This document shows, in pieces, positions 43,689 through 50,680 of a stretch of 54,010 nt of DNA. The notes under the pieces were generated by a model. That model was not told where the DNA came from, ran no database searches, and saw nothing but the letters and a program-made list of their open reading frames with translations. Position numbers and translations under genes: made by a program. Source of the stretch: an uncultured Collinsella sp. (GTDB taxonomy: Bacteria > Actinomycetota > Coriobacteriia > Coriobacteriales > Coriobacteriaceae); NCBI GenBank assembly GCA_902490365.1, contig CABUDQ010000008.1:1-54010 (forward strand). The letters are read 5' to 3'. Position 1 is the first letter of the stretch; each line of letters begins with the position of its first letter.

Positions 43689-43821
43689 GGTTTCCCGTGG
43701 GGCGGGCACTGATGAAGTTTCCTGCTCTACAGTCCTGCTCACGACGGAGGCCACATTAAGTGGCCTCCTGTTCGTGCGGAACTCGCGATAAACTTCATCA
43801 GTGCCCGCCCCACGGGAAACC
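43689..43821. repeat. Palindromic element, family B, copy 1
   Basis: Perfect 32-bp arms (43689-43720, 43790-43821) flank a 69-nt core with an internal 9-bp hairpin GGAGGCCAC-ATTAA-GTGGCCTCC (43746-43768). The core recurs inverted in copy 2 with 59 of 69 positions identical. Arms share only the core-proximal ATGAAGTTT with copy 2. Confidence 0.88.
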
Positions 43822-43841
43822 TGCCAAAAAGGGACAGGTTT
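43817..43841. repeat. GGGACAGGTTT hairpin beside family B copy 1
   Basis: AAACCTG/CAGGTTT, 7 bp with an 11-nt loop, overlaps the end of the copy 1 right arm and continues into GGGACAGGTTTATT. I associate this kind of motif with REP-like sequences mobilised by Y1 (IS200/RAYT) transposases, but no transposase is in the window. 43842-43947 holds no gene. Confidence 0.5.
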
Positions 43842-43947
43842 ATTATGGTCGGTTTTATCTGGGAAGATGCTGCTGCGGCTATCTACAGATCTGAAATCTG
43901 ACTACTGAATAGACTGTCTAACTAAATAGCGAGCGGCACTAACCAGT

Positions 43948-44092
43948 CCTTTTGCTTGCGCCCGGGAGGGCCGCATATGAAGTTTATCGCGAGTTCCGCA
44001 CGCAAAGGAAAGCACTTAATGTGCTTTCCGTCTTGCGCAGGACTGTAGAGCAGGAAACTTCATATGCGGCCCTCCCGGGCGCAAGCAAAAGG
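43948..44092. repeat. Palindromic element, family B, copy 2 (inverted)
   Basis: Perfect 38-bp arms (43948-43985, 44055-44092) flank the family B core in the opposite orientation to copy 1. The inner hairpin is GGAAAGCAC-TTAAT-GTGCTTTCC, paired like copy 1 despite base changes. The right arm runs into the T-tract and first stem bases of the pnp terminator, and the same bases are duplicated in the far left arm. Confidence 0.88.
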
Positions 44093-44117
44093 GCGACCCC
44101 TGTCCGGAGTCGCCCTT
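44087..44117 (-). terminator. Intrinsic terminator of pnp
   Basis: On the minus strand AAGGGCGACTC pairs with GGGTCGCCCTT (one G-U), followed by TTGC. It begins 24 bp after the pnp stop. The T-tract is part of the family B copy 2 arm. Confidence 0.85.
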
Positions 44118-44140
44118 GCGTTGCTGGTTATGTACGGCTG

Positions 44141-46387
44141 TTACTCGGCGTCGTGGTGGCGGCGGGGCTTGCGGCCTCCGTTGTCGCCGGGACGGCGCGG
44201 ACGGTCGCTGCGCTCAGTGCGCTCGCGACGCGGACGCTCGCGACGCTGGAAGTGCTCGCCGTCGCCCTCGGAGGCACCCTCGGCGCGAGCCGGAGCCTCG
44301 GGCTTGTCGAGACGATCGAGCGAGATCTTGCCGCGATCGTCTACCTCGATGACGACGACCTTGACCTCGTCGCCCACGTTGAGGACGTCCTCGACCTTCT
44401 CCACACGACCCTTGGCGACGCGGGAGATGTGCAGCAGGCCGTCCTTACCGGGCAGCAGGTTCACGAAGGCGCCGAAGGGCTGGATGGAGACAACGCGACC
44501 GGTGTACTCCTCGCCCGGCTCGGGAACCTTGATGATGAGCTTGATGCGCTCGACGGCCTGATCAACGGACTCGCCGGTGCCGCCGACAAAGACGGTGCCG
44601 TCCTCCTGGATGTCGACCGAAGCACCGGTCTCGTCCTGGATGCCGCGGATGACCTTGCCGCCAGAACCGATGACGTCGCGGATCTTATCGGTCGGAACCT
44701 GGATGGAGACGATGCGCGGAGCGGTGCTGCGCGTGGTATGACGCGGCTCGGGGATCACATCGAGCATCTTCTGCAGGATGAAGGCGCGACCCTCCTTGGC
44801 CTGCTGCAGGGCGCGGGCCAAGATGTCGAAGGTAAGGCCGGTTGCCTTGTTGTCCATCTGCAGGGCGGTGATGCCCTCGGTGGTACCGGTGACCTTAAAG
44901 TCCATGTCGCCCAGGAAATCCTCGAGACCCTGGATGTCGGACAGGACCACGGTCTTGCCCTCCTCCTGGATCAGGCCCATGGCGATACCGGAGACCGGGC
45001 GCTTAATGGGCACGCCGCCGTCCATAAGGGCGAGCGTGGAGCCGCAGGTCGAAGCCATCGAAGAGGAGCCGTTGGACTCCATGACCTCGGAGACGACGCG
45101 GATGGCGTAGGGGAACTCGTTCTCGTCGGGAAGCACCGGGAGCAGAGCGCGCTCGGCCAGGTTACCGTGACCGATCTCGCGGCGCTTGGGGCTGCCCATG
45201 CGGCCGGTCTCGCCGGTGCAGAACGGCGGGAAGTTGTAGTGGTGCATATAGCGCTTGCCCTCGGTGGGCTCGATGGTATCCAGACGCTGGCCCTCGTTGA
45301 GCATACCGAGCGACAGGACGGAGAGCACCTGGGTCTGACCACGCTGGAACAGGCCGGAACCGTGAACAAGCGGCAGGTAGTTGTCCTTCACCATGATGGG
45401 ACGAATCTCGTCGGCGGCACGACCGTCGACGCGCTCGCCGGTCTCGACGACCATGGTGCGCATGGCCTTCTTCTCGAGCTTCTTGAGCGCCACGGGGATC
45501 TCGCGCTCCCAGGCGGCCTGCTCCTCGTCGGTGAACTCGGCGCGGATGGACTCCTTCAGAGCCTCGACCTTACCGATGCGGGAAAGCTTGTCGGCGTCGC
45601 GCAGGGCAGCGGCCATCTCGTCATAGTGGGCGAAGATGCGCTCCTGGACCTCCTCGACGGGCTGGTCGAGCGGGTACTCCTTCTTGACGATGGCGCCGTT
45701 GACCTGCTCCCACTCGGCGACGAACTCGTCTTGGGCCTGGCAGAAGGCAGCGAGGGCCTCCTGGCCAAACTTCATGGCGGCGAGCATGTCGTCCTCGGAG
45801 ATCTCCTCGGCGCCGGCCTCGACCATCGAGATGAAGTCGGCAGAGCCACCCAGCTCCAGGTCAAGGTCGGAGTTCTCGCGCTCCTCATAGGTGGGGTTGA
45901 CGATAAACTCGCCGGTCTCCACGTTACGGCCGATGCGCACGCAGGCAAGCGGGCCCTCGAAGGGCACGCCGCCGAGCGTCATGGCCAGCGAAGCGCCCAT
46001 GACGTTGATGACGTCGAAGGGGTTGACCTGGTCGGCGACGAGCGAGGTAGCGACGATGTGCACCTCGTTGCGGAAGCCGTCCGGGAAGCTCGGGCGGATC
46101 GGGCGGTCGATCATACGAGCCGTGAGCGTGGCCTTCTCGCTGGGACGGCCCTCACGCTTGAGGTAGCCGCCCGGGATGCGGCCGGCGGCGTACATCTTCT
46201 CGTTGAAGTCGACGGTCAGCGGGAAGAAGTCGTAATTCTTGCGCTCCTTGGAGACGACCACAGTGTCGAGCATCGTGGTGTCGCCCTGCTTGACCAGACA
46301 AGCGCCGGTGGCCTGTTTGGCAAGCTCACCGGACTCAAAGGTGTAGGTCTTGCCGTACAGCTCAAAGGTCTTGGATACGAGTGTCAT
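44141..46387 (-). CDS. pnp: Polyribonucleotide nucleotidyltransferase (PNPase)
   Basis: A 748-residue trimeric 3'-5' phosphorolytic exonuclease. Two RNase PH domains (ARMIDRPIRPSFPDGF in the first; FPPFCTGETGRMGSPKRREIGHG and SSMASTCGSTLALMDGGVP in the second), a KH domain (IPTDKIRDVIGSGGKVIR-like) and an S1 domain (GEEYTGRVVSIQPFGAFVNL) are in normal order. The C-terminus is an Arg-rich tail (about 705-748, RRERPRRERTERSDRPRR) that could bind RNA. It lies downstream of rpsO, the classic rpsO-pnp order, but with a terminator between. Confidence 0.97.
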   Translation of the reverse strand: MTLVSKTFELYGKTYTFESGELAKQATGACLVKQGDTTMLDTVVVSKERKNYDFFPLTVDFNEKMYAAGRIPGGYLKREGRPSEKATLTARMIDRPIRPSFPDGFRNEVHIVATSLVADQVNPFDVINVMGASLAMTLGGVPFEGPLACVRIGRNVETGEFIVNPTYEERENSDLDLELGGSADFISMVEAGAEEISEDDMLAAMKFGQEALAAFCQAQDEFVAEWEQVNGAIVKKEYPLDQPVEEVQERIFAHYDEMAAALRDADKLSRIGKVEALKESIRAEFTDEEQAAWEREIPVALKKLEKKAMRTMVVETGERVDGRAADEIRPIMVKDNYLPLVHGSGLFQRGQTQVLSVLSLGMLNEGQRLDTIEPTEGKRYMHHYNFPPFCTGETGRMGSPKRREIGHGNLAERALLPVLPDENEFPYAIRVVSEVMESNGSSSMASTCGSTLALMDGGVPIKRPVSGIAMGLIQEEGKTVVLSDIQGLEDFLGDMDFKVTGTTEGITALQMDNKATGLTFDILARALQQAKEGRAFILQKMLDVIPEPRHTTRSTAPRIVSIQVPTDKIRDVIGSGGKVIRGIQDETGASVDIQEDGTVFVGGTGESVDQAVERIKLIIKVPEPGEEYTGRVVSIQPFGAFVNLLPGKDGLLHISRVAKGRVEKVEDVLNVGDEVKVVVIEVDDRGKISLDRLDKPEAPARAEGASEGDGEHFQRRERPRRERTERSDRPRRPGDNGGRKPRRHHDAE

Positions 46388-46400
46388 TGTTCTCCTTTAC

Positions 46401-46471
46401 CCCACAGGCCCCTTGCCTGCGGGCTTCTCATGTGACGCGGGCCCCCTGCCCCCGCCACGCTTCAGAGCGTG
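46401..46471 (-). promoter_or_regulatory. Leader hairpins upstream of pnp
   Basis: CCCGCAGGC/GCCTGTGGG (one G-U, 5-nt loop, 46401-46423) ends 14 nt before the pnp ATG. CACGCT-CTGA-AGCGTG (46456-46471) lies further upstream. PNPase represses itself through a leader stem in other bacteria, so these are candidates for such control. Confidence 0.45.
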
Positions 46472-46490
46472 ATTGTTCACGCCCTTACAC

Positions 46491-46522
46491 AAAAAGAGCG
46501 CCCCGCTGCGCAGGACGCTCTT
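46491..46522 (-). terminator. Intrinsic terminator of rpsO
   Basis: AAGAGCG-TCC...GG-CGCTCTT, then TTTG, on the minus strand, 17 bp after the rpsO stop. It separates rpsO from pnp. Confidence 0.85.
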
Positions 46523-46538
46523 AGCATGTACAAATCCG

Positions 46539-46817
46539 TTACTGGATGTTGTCGCGGATGCCCAGAGCCTTAATGAGCTCACGGTACTCGACGATGTCGT
46601 TCTTCTTGATGTAGGAGAGAAGACGACGACGACGGCCGACGAGCATGAGCAGGCCACGACGGGTGTGGAAGTCCTTCTGGTGGGACTTCATGTGCTCGGT
46701 CAGCTCCTTGATGCGCTCGGACAGGATGGCGACCTGAACCTTGGGGTTACCGGTATCGACCGGGGAGTTACCGAACTGGGCGGTCAGCTCCGCCTTGCGC
46801 TCTTTGGAAACAGTCAT
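46539..46817 (-). CDS. rpsO: 30S ribosomal protein S15
   Basis: A 92-residue primary 16S rRNA-binding protein. GNSPVDTGNPKVQVAILSER, HMKSHQKDFHTRRGLLMLV and RRRRLLSYIKK are the uS15 signatures. The start is the ATG after GAAAGGTGAAACA; the longer in-frame version is non-coding leader. The leader contains a hairpin and may carry the S15 autoregulatory site. Confidence 0.98.
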   Translation of the reverse strand: MTVSKERKAELTAQFGNSPVDTGNPKVQVAILSERIKELTEHMKSHQKDFHTRRGLLMLVGRRRRLLSYIKKNDIVEYRELIKALGIRDNIQ

Positions 46818-46837
46818 TGTTTCACCTTTCGTTTCGC

Positions 46838-46853
46838 GTCGCCCGTGGGCGAC
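46838..46853 (-). promoter_or_regulatory. Hairpin in the rpsO leader
   Basis: GTCGCCC/GGGCGAC with a 2-nt spacer (effectively 6 bp, 4-nt loop) lies 20 nt upstream of the ATG, next to the ribosome site. It is in the position expected for S15 feedback control. Confidence 0.45.
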
Positions 46854-46955
46854 TCTATTCGCCTCGGACTGGGAAGCCGCCGGTGGAGCGAACATCCAAG
46901 GTCGAGGTACCAACAGGTCGGTATGTTACCACAAGCGGCGCGCGCATGCGCATCA

Positions 46956-47705
46956 TCACCGACCCAACATGAATTCCATCGCACGGAGTCGCTGATCGGT
47001 GTGCGTGGCGGCCCAAACATGCGAAAGCCCCAGCAAAAACGCAGCCGTATGCGGATCGATCTGCTCATCCATAAGGGCATCGAAGGTCATGGACATCAGG
47101 GCGCGCAGCCATGCGACCTCGCCGACCGATACCAACTCGGCACCGGGCACGCTCGAGGCGCACGACCCGCACAGAAGCCCGCCGGCTTGGGCCGAGAAAT
47201 GCGAGAGCATGAGATCGCCGCACGAGACGCAAGCCGAGAAATCGGGTCGGTAACCAACGTGCGACAGCAGTTTAAAGACAAAGGCCGCCACGAGCAGGTC
47301 CATATGTGCCGAGTTGAGCCCGCTGCCGACAAGTGTAAGCGCCCGCTGTGTGATGGCAAAGGTAAATGGATCCTCGGCATCCTCAAACGAGCACACGCGC
47401 GCAACCTCGGCAATCGCGCTGGCGGCACAGGTCGTCTCGTAGTCAGGAGCGGCACCGAGCGGCGCCTCCATAAGCTCCGCCTGAGAAACCACGTCGAGCG
47501 AGCGACCATGCGCCAACAGCATATCAACGGTGCAGAAGAGCTCGCAGCGGGCCGCAAGGCGACCGCCAGGCTTACGTGCGCCCTTGGCCACGGCACGCAC
47601 CTGCCGCCCCCGTTCGTCGAGCATCGTCAAGATCAGGTCGGTTTCCTTGAGCTTGGTCTTGTCGAGGACGAGCACCTTCGTGCGATATGTGCGAGAGCCT
47701 GCCAT
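46956..47705 (-). CDS. recO: DNA repair protein RecO
   Basis: A 249-residue protein of the RecFOR pathway that loads RecA onto SSB-coated DNA. The N-terminal OB fold (TKVLVLDKTKLKETDLILTML, GARKPGGRLA) is followed by a helical domain with a zinc site CVSCG ... LLCGSC. It sits directly after era, the usual order. Together with recA, recX and lexA it adds to the recombination functions in this window. Confidence 0.94.
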   Translation of the reverse strand: MAGSRTYRTKVLVLDKTKLKETDLILTMLDERGRQVRAVAKGARKPGGRLAARCELFCTVDMLLAHGRSLDVVSQAELMEAPLGAAPDYETTCAASAIAEVARVCSFEDAEDPFTFAITQRALTLVGSGLNSAHMDLLVAAFVFKLLSHVGYRPDFSACVSCGDLMLSHFSAQAGGLLCGSCASSVPGAELVSVGEVAWLRALMSMTFDALMDEQIDPHTAAFLLGLSHVWAATHTDQRLRAMEFMLGR

Positions 47706-47717
47706 GAACGCCGAGGC

Positions 47718-48788
47718 TTAATCTTCGGCGTTATAGCCAAAGCGGCGGATCTGCGCCTCGTCATCGCGCCAGCCGGCCTTGACCTTCACGTCGAGCTCCA
47801 AAAAGACCTGAGTGCCAAAGATACGCTCAAGATCGCGACGGGCATCGATGCCGATATGCTTGATCATCTCGCCGCCCTTGCCGATGATGATGCCCTTCTG
47901 CCCCTCGCGCTCGACGTAAATCGTGGCGTGCACGCGCAGGACCTTCTTAGTCTGCTCGAGCGCGTCACAGATAACGCCCACGGAGTGAGGGATCTCGTCG
48001 CGGGTGCGACGCAGAACTTTCTCGCGTACAAACTCGGCCACGAGGGTCTCGTCGGACGCGTCGGTGCCCATGTCCTCGGGGAACCAGCGCGGACCCTCGG
48101 GCAAAAAGTGAGCGACGGTCTCGATAAACGCATCGACGTTGAAGTTCTTGACCGACGACGTCACGATCTCATCGTCGTATTCCATAAGCTCGTGAGCGGC
48201 CTTGAGCTGTTCCATAACCTGGGCGGGATCGGCCTCGTCGGCCTTCGTGAGCACCAGGACCTTTTTGGAACGGGCGCTCTTGACGCGCTCGGCAACCCAG
48301 GCGTCTCCCCTGCCGATGGGTTTGGTTGCGTCGATCAGAAACGCGACGACATCGACATCGTTCAGTTCGAACAACGCACTCTTGTTGAGCTCGGAGCCCA
48401 GGCCGTCCTTGGGCTTGTGGATGCCCGGCGTGTCAACGAAGACCAGCTGGTAACCGGGGCGGTTGACCACGGCGCGCATGCGGCGGCGGGTCGTCTGGGC
48501 CACCGGAGAGGTGATGGCGACCTTCTTGCCATAACAGGCGTTGAGCAGCGTGGACTTGCCGGCGTTGGGGCGACCGACCAGGGCCACAAAGCCGCTGCGG
48601 AAACCGGGTTCCACGTCGCCAAAGCCCGCGAGGCTCTCATCCTCGTCGCACAGGGCATCGAGTTCCTCGTCGCTCATACACTCAAACGGGTCGAACTCCT
48701 CGACCTCGTCAAACGAATTGGCACCTTCAGCCTCGTCCAGGACCTCGTCATCCAAAACTTCATCGGTAGGCTGCATATTGACGGACAT
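47718..48788 (-). CDS. era: GTPase Era with acidic N-terminal extension
   Basis: A 356-residue GTPase for 16S rRNA maturation. The G domain has GRPNAGKST (about residue 72), TTRRRMRAVV, DTPGIHKP and TKADE; the KH domain has IIIGKGGEMIKHIG. Era normally begins about 10-15 residues before its P-loop; here a 60-residue extension very rich in Asp and Glu (DEVLDDEVLDEAEG...) precedes it. No internal Met or GTG with a better ribosome site is evident near the G domain, so the extension is probably real. Confidence 0.94.
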   Translation of the reverse strand: MSVNMQPTDEVLDDEVLDEAEGANSFDEVEEFDPFECMSDEELDALCDEDESLAGFGDVEPGFRSGFVALVGRPNAGKSTLLNACYGKKVAITSPVAQTTRRRMRAVVNRPGYQLVFVDTPGIHKPKDGLGSELNKSALFELNDVDVVAFLIDATKPIGRGDAWVAERVKSARSKKVLVLTKADEADPAQVMEQLKAAHELMEYDDEIVTSSVKNFNVDAFIETVAHFLPEGPRWFPEDMGTDASDETLVAEFVREKVLRRTRDEIPHSVGVICDALEQTKKVLRVHATIYVEREGQKGIIIGKGGEMIKHIGIDARRDLERIFGTQVFLELDVKVKAGWRDDEAQIRRFGYNAED

Positions 48789-48800
48789 GTGAATCCCTTT

Positions 48801-49178
48801 CTAAATAAAGTCGAGCGCGTGGGCAAATACCAGCAAGCCCACAATCGCGGCGGTGATTGAAAGTACGTATACCGAGGCGGCGGCGATGTCCTTGGCGCGT
48901 TTTGCCAGCGGATGGAGCTCCTGGGTCGCCAGATCGACAATGGCCTCCATGGCGGTATTGCACAGCTCGCCGTGAATCACCAGGCCGCAGCAGATGATAA
49001 TCGTGGCCCACTCGGCAATGTCGAGCCCCACGATGCAGCCGGCAATGATGGTGCACACGCCCGCTACGAGCATAACCTTAATGTTGCGCTCGGTCTTGAC
49101 GGCGGTGACGAAGCCCTCCATGGCGTAGGAGAACGACTTTAAAAAGGACGGATGGTCCTTGTTCGATCCGGGAATCAT
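48801..49178 (-). CDS. dgkA: Diacylglycerol/undecaprenol kinase family protein
   Basis: A 125-residue membrane kinase with three hydrophobic spans. The family motif is ELCNTAMEAIVDLATQE followed by HPLAKRAKDIAAASV, with the catalytic Glu and Asn. Gram-positive members phosphorylate undecaprenol rather than diacylglycerol; its position between ybeY and era matches those. Substrate inferred. Confidence 0.93.
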   Translation of the reverse strand: MIPGSNKDHPSFLKSFSYAMEGFVTAVKTERNIKVMLVAGVCTIIAGCIVGLDIAEWATIIICCGLVIHGELCNTAMEAIVDLATQELHPLAKRAKDIAAASVYVLSITAAIVGLLVFAHALDFI

Positions 49179-49187
49179 AAGCGGCTC

Positions 49188-49697
49188 CTAGTCGTGGGCA
49201 TGATTGGTGATGGGGCCGACGTGAACGAGTTTGGGGTCCTCGCCGCGCTCGAGCGCCAGATCGCGCAGGATAGCGTCCTCGCGGGCCTCCATGACCTCGG
49301 CCTCGTCGTCCTCGATATGGTCATACCCCAGCAGGTGTAGCATGCCGTGTACGAGCATCAGGCGGCACTCGTCGGCAGGGCTATTGCCAAAGCCGGGGGC
49401 CTGACGGGCAATGACCTGCGGGGCCAAGATGATATCGCCGAGCTCGAGCGTCTCGTCGGCGGGAATATCCTCGTCAAAGGCCGAGTCGCATTCAAACGAG
49501 AGCACATCGGTGGTGCGGTCGATGCCACGCCACTCGTGGTTGAGCTCGTGCATCTCGTCCTCGTCGACATACGAAAGGGAAATCTCGACTTCACGTTCAA
49601 CGCCCTCGGCGGCAAGCACAACCTCGCAGATGTGCTCCACCTCCTGCGCGTCGAGCAGCGTATCGAGCTCGGCATCGTTGCTGATCAATACACGCAA
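49188..49697 (-). CDS. ybeY: Endoribonuclease YbeY
   Basis: A 169-residue metal-dependent endoribonuclease for 16S rRNA 3' processing and ribosome quality control. The zinc motif HGMLHLLGYDH (H-x3-H-x5-H) is complete; RGIDRTTDVLSF is also typical. The start overlaps the phoH end by 13 bp, so translation is coupled. A short C-terminal extension (GEDPKLVHVGPITNHAHD) goes beyond the family core. Confidence 0.96.
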   Translation of the reverse strand: MRVLISNDAELDTLLDAQEVEHICEVVLAAEGVEREVEISLSYVDEDEMHELNHEWRGIDRTTDVLSFECDSAFDEDIPADETLELGDIILAPQVIARQAPGFGNSPADECRLMLVHGMLHLLGYDHIEDDEAEVMEAREDAILRDLALERGEDPKLVHVGPITNHAHD

Positions 49698-50680
49698 CGG
49701 GACTCCTTTCGGTCGCGCGAGCGCTGCTCGCGCACGTCATCATAAGCATCATATGCCTCAACGATACGACCCACTAGGGCATGGCGCACCACGTCGGCGC
49801 GCTCCAGGTGTGCAAACGCCACATCGTCGACACGGCCCAAAATCTTCTCAACATCCGCCAAGCCACCACGACGACCCACCAGGTCGCGCTGGCTGAGGTC
49901 GCCGGTAATCACGAACTTGGAGTTGAATCCAAGGCGTGTCAGGAACATCTTCATCTGCTCGGGCGTAGTATTTTGCGCCTCGTCGAGCACCACGAAAGCA
50001 TCGCTCAGCGTACGACCGCGCATATAGGCAAGCGGGGCGATCTCGATCACGCCGCGCTCCATAAGCTCATCGGTGCGCTCGCGATCCATCATGTCAAAAA
50101 GGGCGTCGTAGAGCGGACGCATGTACGGATCGATCTTTTCCTCGAGGGTGCCAGGCAAAAAGCCCAGGTTCTCCCCCGCCTCGACAACAGGACGCGTCAA
50201 GATCAAACGGCCCACCTCATGGCGCTTGAGCGCGGCAACGGCGAGCGCCATGGCCAGATAGGTCTTACCGGTACCGGCAGGACCCGAGCCAAAGGTGATG
50301 GTATGCGAGCGAATGGCATCCACATAGCGCTTTTGCCCGAGCGTCTTGGGGCGAATGACGCGACCGCGATACGAAAGCAGCACGTCATCGCGAAGCGACG
50401 TAGCCTCGTGCTCACCATCGCGCAAGACGGCCAGGCAGCGAGAGACATCGTCGGCAGACAGGGTACGACCGGCCGCCGCCTCGCGAAAAGCATGTTCGAA
50501 AAAGCGAGCCACGAGTTCGACCTCGTCCGGGTCACCGCTCACGGCGATGCAATCGCCACGGGCGACCACATGGGCGCGAACCAAGCTCTCGAGTGCACGA
50601 AGGACGCCGTCGCCGGCGCCCAAAACGCACGAGGGATCAATTCCCTCGGGAACGGTAAGTCTAATCTTCGAGGCTTCCAT
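49685..50680 (-). CDS. phoH: PhoH-like ATPase
   Basis: A 331-residue cytoplasmic protein of the PhoH/YbeZ group. Walker A is GPAGTGKTYLA and Walker B is VVLDEAQNTTPEQMKMFLTR; LGQKRYVDAI and LTRPVVEAGENLGFLPG are conserved. It partners YbeY, encoded immediately after, in RNA metabolism. The start is the ATG after AGGGAGGTCC; an earlier in-frame version would intrude far into mtaB. It overlaps the mtaB end by 20 bp. Confidence 0.95.
   Translation of the reverse strand: MEASKIRLTVPEGIDPSCVLGAGDGVLRALESLVRAHVVARGDCIAVSGDPDEVELVARFFEHAFREAAAGRTLSADDVSRCLAVLRDGEHEATSLRDDVLLSYRGRVIRPKTLGQKRYVDAIRSHTITFGSGPAGTGKTYLAMALAVAALKRHEVGRLILTRPVVEAGENLGFLPGTLEEKIDPYMRPLYDALFDMMDRERTDELMERGVIEIAPLAYMRGRTLSDAFVVLDEAQNTTPEQMKMFLTRLGFNSKFVITGDLSQRDLVGRRGGLADVEKILGRVDDVAFAHLERADVVRHALVGRIVEAYDAYDDVREQRSRDRKESRCVY

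Noticed and set aside
22141..44140. CRISPR array
   Set aside because: The repeats occur as inverted pairs with long arms, not as short direct repeats with regular spacers, and no cas gene is present.
43952..46435. Open frame of 827 codons antisense to pnp, plus similar ones at 46473-48860 and 50346-53033
   Set aside because: Exact shadows of pnp, of rpsO-recO-era and of phoH-mtaB-dnaJ; repetitive Leu/Asp/His/Gly composition and no ribosome site or domain.
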